A stretch of 10,203 bases of DNA from NCBI GenBank assembly GCA_030619345.1, contig JAUXBO010000060.1, positions 1 to 10,203 of the forward strand, read 5' to 3'. This document shows positions 6,292-10,203 of this stretch, piece by piece; position 1 is the stretch's first letter, and each line of letters opens with the position of its first letter. A program made the translations under genes and the position numbers. The notes under the pieces were generated by a model. That model had not been told where the DNA came from. It made no database searches and saw only the letters and a program-made list of their open reading frames with translations. Source of the DNA: Candidatus Zixiibacteriota bacterium (GTDB lineage Bacteria > Zixibacteria > MSB-5A5 > GN15 > FEB-12).

Positions 6292-8205
6292 TTATGCGGA
6301 GGGGCGTGATTGTAACGCGTTGGCGCTTTCGTCAAGAATCATTTGCTTTTTCTCGGCCCGTCTTCGATCATCAACATTCAATATTGTTTTTCTAATGCGA
6401 ATCGATTTAGGAGTGACTTCCACCAGTTCATCGCCTCTGATCCATTCCATTGCCTGCTCCAAAGTCATCTTGCGCGGGACATCGAGTTTGACTCCGATAT
6501 CTTTTGTGGATGACCGATGGTTGGTCAAACTTTTTCGTTTGGTCGGATTGCAAGTCATATCCATATTTCTTGAGTTCTCGCCAACAATCTGACCGGTATA
6601 GATTCTTTCGGTCGGTTCAATAAAAACGACCGACCGTTCTTGAAGCCCCTCTATGGAATAGGCTGTGGCCGGACCAGTTTCCATACTGACAACCGAGCCT
6701 CTGCTTCTTGACAGGATATCTCCACGCCATGCTCCATAGCCATTAAAGCGCGAGGCCATGATACCAAGACCACGAGTGTCAGTCAAAAACTCCGACCGGT
6801 ATCCGATTAGACCTCGGGTAGGAATTTCGAATTCCATACGAATAGTCTTTGTACCGGCGTTTTCAACTGTGTTCAACTCACCCTTTCGCTTGGCGAGTTT
6901 TTCAATGACGATCCCTTGATATTCTTCGGGAACGTCTATGATAAGCTGCTCTATCGGTTCTGTGACATTCCCTTTTTTGTCGACATGCGTGATTACTTCC
7001 GGGCGGGAGATACAGAACTCAAGTCCTTCACGACGCATCTCTTCAATCAGAATAGCCAAATGAAGTTCCCCACGTCCTGAGACTTTGACACCATCAGCAC
7101 GTCCGAGATCTTCCATTCGAAGAGCTACATTCACGCGCAGTTCTCTTTCGAGCCGGTCCTTCAGTTGACGGAGCATGATGGCGGTGCCATCCTGTCCTGA
7201 AAAAGGTCCATTGTTCACCAGGAAAAACATTGAAAGGGTAGGTTCTTCAATCTCAAGAGGCTTTAATGCTTCGCTACTGTCTTCATTTTTGGAAAAAGTA
7301 TCGCCAATACCAATTTCGGGAGGACCGGCAATCCAGACAATATCGCCGGCAGAAACTTCATTGGTTTCAACCCTGGTGAGGCCGCGAGTAATCCACATAT
7401 GGACACCCTTTACTTTGGACGAAGAATCAAACGACCAATCTTTATCCTGAGATGACGGATCCTTCAGCTTGGTAACCATACGGGTGAATTCCTCACCTTT
7501 TCTTAGCGTACCGCGCAGAACCCGTCCACAACCAATTTGACCGATGTAATCATTCCAATCAAGAGAACTAACCTGCATCAGGAAATCGCCATCCTCGTTA
7601 ACTTGCGGCGGAGGAACCTCGTCAATGATCGTCTGGAAGAGAGCGTCTATCCCTTTGTGCTCTTCTTTATCCAGATCATTTACAAACCAGCCGTCAAGGC
7701 CGGAACCATAGAGGACCGGGAAATGACTCTGTTCGTCGGTAGCCCCTAATTCAATAAAGAGGTCAAATGTCTTGTTCAGGGCATAGTCCGGGCGAGCGTT
7801 CGGACGGTCGACTTTGTTGATAATAACAATCGGGCGAAGTCCGAGTTTTAAGGCACGCATCAGTACATAACGAGTCTGGGGCATCGGCCCTTCGTTGGCA
7901 TCAACTAACAGCAGAACCGAGTCAACCATAGAGAGCACCCGTTCTACTTCACCGGAGAAATCGGCATGACCGGGCGTATCAATTATATTTATCAGATAGT
8001 CATTCCATGATACGGTGCAGTGTTTCGATCGAATGGTTATACCGCGTTCACGTTCCAGCACATTGTTGTCCATGAGTCGTTCGGCAACTTCTTGGTTTTT
8101 GCGGAAAGTCTGTGTTGCTTTGAATACAGAATCTATAAGTGTTGTCTTGCCGTGATCGATATGGGCCACAATAGCGAGATTTCGGATACGAGCAATATCA
8201 GTCAT
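6292..8205 (-). CDS. typA: Translational GTPase TypA/BipA
   Basis: TypA is a ribosome-associated GTPase of the EF-G/LepA class, needed for ribosome assembly and growth under cold or other stress. The 637-residue product has G1 AHIDHGKT (14-21), the switch I ERERGIT segment (51-57), G3 DTPGH (76-80), G4 NKVD (130-133) and a G5 region YGSGL (166-170). Domain II, the EF-G-like domain III (about EPTLSMFFLVNN onward) and the TypA-specific C-terminal domain, with PRKMTLEQA and VTPKSIRIRK, are all present. It is about 30 residues longer than E. coli BipA (607, from memory). The extra length is mainly a hydrophilic insertion near residues 249-262 in domain II and a tail after the final RIRK motif. 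The ATG at 8205 has GGAAGG upstream at suitable spacing. The leader carries a promoter and a terminator-like hairpin; an intrinsic terminator follows the gene. Confidence 0.97.
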   Translation of the reverse strand: MTDIARIRNLAIVAHIDHGKTTLIDSVFKATQTFRKNQEVAERLMDNNVLERERGITIRSKHCTVSWNDYLINIIDTPGHADFSGEVERVLSMVDSVLLLVDANEGPMPQTRYVLMRALKLGLRPIVIINKVDRPNARPDYALNKTFDLFIELGATDEQSHFPVLYGSGLDGWFVNDLDKEEHKGIDALFQTIIDEVPPPQVNEDGDFLMQVSSLDWNDYIGQIGCGRVLRGTLRKGEEFTRMVTKLKDPSSQDKDWSFDSSSKVKGVHMWITRGLTRVETNEVSAGDIVWIAGPPEIGIGDTFSKNEDSSEALKPLEIEEPTLSMFFLVNNGPFSGQDGTAIMLRQLKDRLERELRVNVALRMEDLGRADGVKVSGRGELHLAILIEEMRREGLEFCISRPEVITHVDKKGNVTEPIEQLIIDVPEEYQGIVIEKLAKRKGELNTVENAGTKTIRMEFEIPTRGLIGYRSEFLTDTRGLGIMASRFNGYGAWRGDILSRSRGSVVSMETGPATAYSIEGLQERSVVFIEPTERIYTGQIVGENSRNMDMTCNPTKRKSLTNHRSSTKDIGVKLDVPRKMTLEQAMEWIRGDELVEVTPKSIRIRKTILNVDDRRRAEKKQMILDESANALQSRPSA

Positions 8206-8297
8206 TAGTCAATACACCTTCCGGGGGCAGAAACAGCTGCCAATTGCAAATTTCAAAAAACATCTACAGATTAAACTTTCAGGGAATAATCACGCAG

Positions 8298-8329
8298 AAA
8301 AAACCCGAACAGCTGTTTGGCTGTCCGGG
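8298..8329 (-). terminator. Intrinsic terminator inside the typA leader (possible attenuator)
   Basis: On the minus strand CCCGGACAGC (8329-8320) pairs with GCTGTTCGGG (8313-8304), ten pairs including one G-U, around a six-base loop. Six T follow at once (8303-8298). It lies about 13 bases after the predicted start from the 8349-8376 promoter and about 90 bases before the typA ATG. It could be an attenuator, the end of a short RNA, or the distant terminator of the amidohydrolase transcript. Confidence 0.8.
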
Positions 8330-8348
8330 AAGAATTATGAGCCCGACT

Positions 8349-8376
8349 ATTATAGGGTTTTTTCTGATTTTGTCAA
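8349..8376 (-). promoter_or_regulatory. Consensus sigma70-type promoter of typA
   Basis: On the minus strand a perfect TTGACA (8376-8371), a 16-base spacer and a perfect TATAAT (8354-8349) are present, with A/T-rich sequence upstream of the -35 that could act as an UP element. Transcription would begin near 8342, giving a typA leader of about 137 bases. Confidence 0.85.
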
Positions 8377-8615
8377 TGAACATTTTTCTGATTGAAAAAT
8401 GCCTGGATTTAACGGCTTTTGTGGGACAACCCTTTGCGCCACAGATAGAAAGCTCTCGATCTTGTTTGCCAAGGGGGATGGGACTGAAATTGAGCGGGGT
8501 GGACCTCACTCTCAGCAAAATTTTGTGGGCTTCCGGTTTCGAGTCCGGGTGCACTATACGATGATTAAGGGAAGTCGTTAGAAAATAGTAAGATAACGCA
8601 AGGAATAGATTGGGT
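8377..8615. other. Intergenic region between amidohydrolase and the typA promoter
   Basis: It carries repeat copy B (8506-8533) and a second TTTTGTGGG near 8417-8425. Short open frames cross it on both strands, but none has a ribosome site or recognisable protein. No terminator lies close behind the amidohydrolase stop. An 8-bp direct repeat ATTGGGTC (8609-8616 and 8619-8626) brackets that stop codon. Confidence 0.5.
8506..8533 (+). repeat. Intergenic repeat element, copy B
   Basis: TCACTCT, three bases, CAA-N4-TTG, then TGGGCTTC. It matches copy C at 10077-10104 well, and the identity extends to the left through GACC. The mini-hairpin arms are CAA/TTG here and CAG/CTG in copy C. Confidence 0.5.
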
Positions 8616-9944
8616 CTAATTGGGTCCAGAGACGATTTCTCCATTTTTTATTACTGTGAAAATTGATCGTATGTTTTTGATATCGTCAATAGGGTTGTCA
8701 TCAAGTATTACAAGATTGGCTTTTTTTCCAACAGTGACCGAGCCGTATGTATCATCTACTCCCAACCAAATTGCGGGATACAAAGTCGAGCCCCTCAGAA
8801 CCTCTATTGCCTTAACACCATTCTGGCTAAGCAATTCCATTTCGTTATGCGTGAATCGGGGAATATAACTGTCCGCACCAATTAACATGCGAACTCCGTG
8901 TTTAGCGAGCTCATCGACGATCTGACGCCCGACTTCAAATAGAACTGCAAAGATGGGACCGAATTTCTCGGGCTCTTCATCATTGAACACCTCTGGTTTT
9001 TCCGAAAAGAAGCGAAATATATTCAGAGTAGGACATAAGAAAACCTGAGATTCTACCATTATGTCAGCCAATTTACCGAGCTTAGAAATCGAAATCGATT
9101 CCGCCCCCATGTCCATAAGTCTCTGTGTAAAGGCATTCTGAAGCTCAGGCGATTTACCCTTCAATTCATCATGTTCCATTTTCAGTTCATCCTTCAGCGC
9201 CGGATACCATAATGATTTGGCATGTTCAAAACATCGGATGCCTAAGCCAATACCCTTCGTAACGGTTATATCATGGAAGAAAGTGGGACCGGGATCGCAT
9301 GTCACTGGTAATTTGAAATTGTCCGCATGATTAATGAGAGATTTAAGTACTTTATCTTCGAATTTGCCGAATACCTTGACGCAGGTTGCACCATCTTCCA
9401 GAAGTGATTCCACTATGTTCTGAGCATCTTGAGAAGACTTCACAGCTACTGTCCAGCCCGGCCAACGCTCATTCATTTCCTGACCTCTTAAAGGTGGCAT
9501 TTCAAGCATGGGTCCGGCATAGAATATATCGGGACCTGCCGAAGGATTTCGCAATGATTTCTCCTTCAAGTTTCTCAGGATTTGTACTGGACCACCGAGA
9601 TCCCGTATCTGCGTTACACCAAAACGAAGGAAATCGGACAATACTAACCTATCCAATTCGTCTATACAGAAGGGTCCTTCCATCTCGCACTCATCGAAAA
9701 TCTCCTTTTGAACTTCTTCCGGTTGATTCCTGAGCGCAGATAGATGAGTATGACATTCGAAGAGACCGGGGATTACGAACTTGTCACGACACTCCAATTC
9801 CTGAATGCACTTGTCATCCGTATTGATGTTTTCACTGATTTCCTGAACAGACAGATCAGAAACCAAAATATCCAGTGGGGGAAGTACATCACCGGAAAAG
9901 GTATCTACTATCTTGACATTCTTTAAGGCGAGAGATTTATTCAT
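8616..9944 (-). CDS. Amidohydrolase superfamily protein (imidazolonepropionase/prolidase-like)
   Basis: This 442-residue protein has no signal peptide and should be a cytoplasmic metal-dependent hydrolase of amide or C-N bonds; substrate unknown. Residues 1-60 form the small beta domain, ending in FVIPG. The metal motif HTH is at 65-67 (ECHTHL). Lys190 in CVKVF is placed like the carboxylated bridging lysine, His241 in FEHAK like the beta-6 histidine, and Asp358 in IGADS like the catalytic aspartate. HNEMELL (366-372) is typical of the imidazolonepropionase-like group. The beta-5 histidine usually seen in a VAVHAHG-like motif is absent: the segment reads LPVTCDPGP (212-220). The start at 9944 has a modest AGGGA site just upstream. 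A terminator and promoter precede it, so it is probably a transcription unit of its own; no nearby terminator follows it, so some transcripts may run on toward typA. Confidence 0.88.
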   Translation of the reverse strand: MNKSLALKNVKIVDTFSGDVLPPLDILVSDLSVQEISENINTDDKCIQELECRDKFVIPGLFECHTHLSALRNQPEEVQKEIFDECEMEGPFCIDELDRLVLSDFLRFGVTQIRDLGGPVQILRNLKEKSLRNPSAGPDIFYAGPMLEMPPLRGQEMNERWPGWTVAVKSSQDAQNIVESLLEDGATCVKVFGKFEDKVLKSLINHADNFKLPVTCDPGPTFFHDITVTKGIGLGIRCFEHAKSLWYPALKDELKMEHDELKGKSPELQNAFTQRLMDMGAESISISKLGKLADIMVESQVFLCPTLNIFRFFSEKPEVFNDEEPEKFGPIFAVLFEVGRQIVDELAKHGVRMLIGADSYIPRFTHNEMELLSQNGVKAIEVLRGSTLYPAIWLGVDDTYGSVTVGKKANLVILDDNPIDDIKNIRSIFTVIKNGEIVSGPN

Positions 9945-9998
9945 TAGTCCCTATCCAGTTCGTGTTCTCCGAATTCTGAATCAATCTGAATGGTAATT

Positions 9999-10028
9999 AA
10001 TATATGCAATACTATATCTGTACTTCAA
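9999..10028 (-). promoter_or_regulatory. Possible promoter of the amidohydrolase gene
   Basis: On the minus strand TTGAAG (10028-10023), an 18-base spacer and TATATT (10004-9999) resemble sigma70 boxes. Transcription would begin about 9992, roughly 48 bases before the start codon. It sits directly after the terminator at 10032-10051, a sensible arrangement for a new transcription unit. Confidence 0.45.
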
Positions 10029-10031
10029 TAG

Positions 10032-10051
10032 AAAAACCTCCCAATGGGAGG
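10032..10051 (-). terminator. Intrinsic terminator of an upstream minus-strand transcript
   Basis: On the minus strand CCTCCC, an ATT loop and GGGAGG (10051-10037) are followed by five T (10036-10032). The stem can be lengthened by a G-U and two A-U pairs. No gene lies between it and the window edge, so the transcript it ends begins beyond 10203. Confidence 0.75.
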
Positions 10052-10076
10052 CTTACATTCATAGCGTGCCCCGACC

Positions 10077-10104
10077 TCACTCTCCCCAGACTTCTGTGGA
10101 ATTC
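10077..10104 (+). repeat. Intergenic repeat element, copy C
   Basis: TCACTCT, three bases, CAG-N4-CTG, then TGGAATTC. It aligns without gaps to copies at 4516-4543 and 8506-8533, all in the same orientation and all outside genes. The left flank GACC is shared with copy B, and GCCC about ten bases to the left is shared with copy A. Confidence 0.5.
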
Positions 10105-10163
10105 GACTATGAAGTCGATATGCTTTACAGGTTGCCGTCACAAGCATCTTCGAGGCTTCAAGG

Positions 10164-10203
10164 TAGTCTGTGGGAGGACATTCCTTTGTTCTCCCACAGT
10201 CTA
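10164..10203. other. Long hairpin at the window edge
   Basis: CTGTGGGAG (10168-10176) is complementary to CTCCCACAG (10191-10199). The stem extends inward by four pairs, one of them G-U, and outward by three pairs beyond one mismatch, ending at the last base of the window. There is no T-run inside the window. It may be the 3' structure of a transcript from beyond the edge, or the end of a repeat that starts near copy C. Confidence 0.6.

Noticed and set aside
8531..8556. tRNA-like T-arm (GGTTTCGAGTCC)
   Set aside because: The flanking bases do not form a 5-bp T stem with a seven-base loop, and no anticodon arm or acceptor stem can be folded upstream.
8399..8581. 60-codon frame on the plus strand
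   Set aside because: It has no ribosome site, its composition is unlike the neighbouring genes and it covers repeat copy B.
8279..8644. 121-codon frame on the minus strand
   Set aside because: It overlaps the amidohydrolase end, the typA promoter and the leader terminator, has no ribosome site and no recognisable domain.

Overview
The window is bacterial chromosomal DNA of middling base composition with intact, conventional genes on both strands. Protein content (a tandem pair of ABC-2 permeases with large exported domains, a lipoprotein S9 peptidase, a SLC13/DASS anion symporter, TypA/BipA and a metal-dependent amidohydrolase) and the roomy, hairpin-rich intergenic regions suggest an uncultured Gram-negative-type bacterium, perhaps of the FCB group (Zixibacteria or Marinimicrobia-like). 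That placement is an impression, not a result. No phage, plasmid, transposase, CRISPR, tRNA or rRNA is visible.

Left part, plus strand: the 3' end of one ABC-2 permease (1-590) is followed 20 bp later by a complete paralogous permease (611-2077). Together they look like the membrane half of an ABC exporter whose ATPase lies outside the window. After a 441-bp intergenic region comes a secreted S9 prolyl-oligopeptidase-type lipoprotein (2519-4420) with a complete Ser487/Asp572/His604 triad. After a 331-bp gap with a strong hairpin comes a DASS-family symporter (4752-6173).

Right part, minus strand: typA (6292-8205) converges on the symporter gene and ends at a clear intrinsic terminator. Upstream of typA lie a consensus sigma70-type promoter (8349-8376) and, immediately downstream of it, an intrinsic terminator (8298-8329) inside the typA leader, about 90 bp before the start codon. 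Further right is a cytoplasmic amidohydrolase (8616-9944) with its own likely promoter, preceded by the terminator of a minus-strand transcript from beyond the window.

The genes do not form one pathway: peptidase, symporter, TypA and amidohydrolase look like separate transcription units. I see no new multi-gene system. The unexplained signals are non-coding: the promoter-terminator-typA leader, a short element in three intergenic copies with a co-varying mini-hairpin, and two related hairpins beside the plus-strand genes. Among proteins, the amidohydrolase lacks the expected beta-strand-5 histidine and the symporter's second SNT motif reads SHT.
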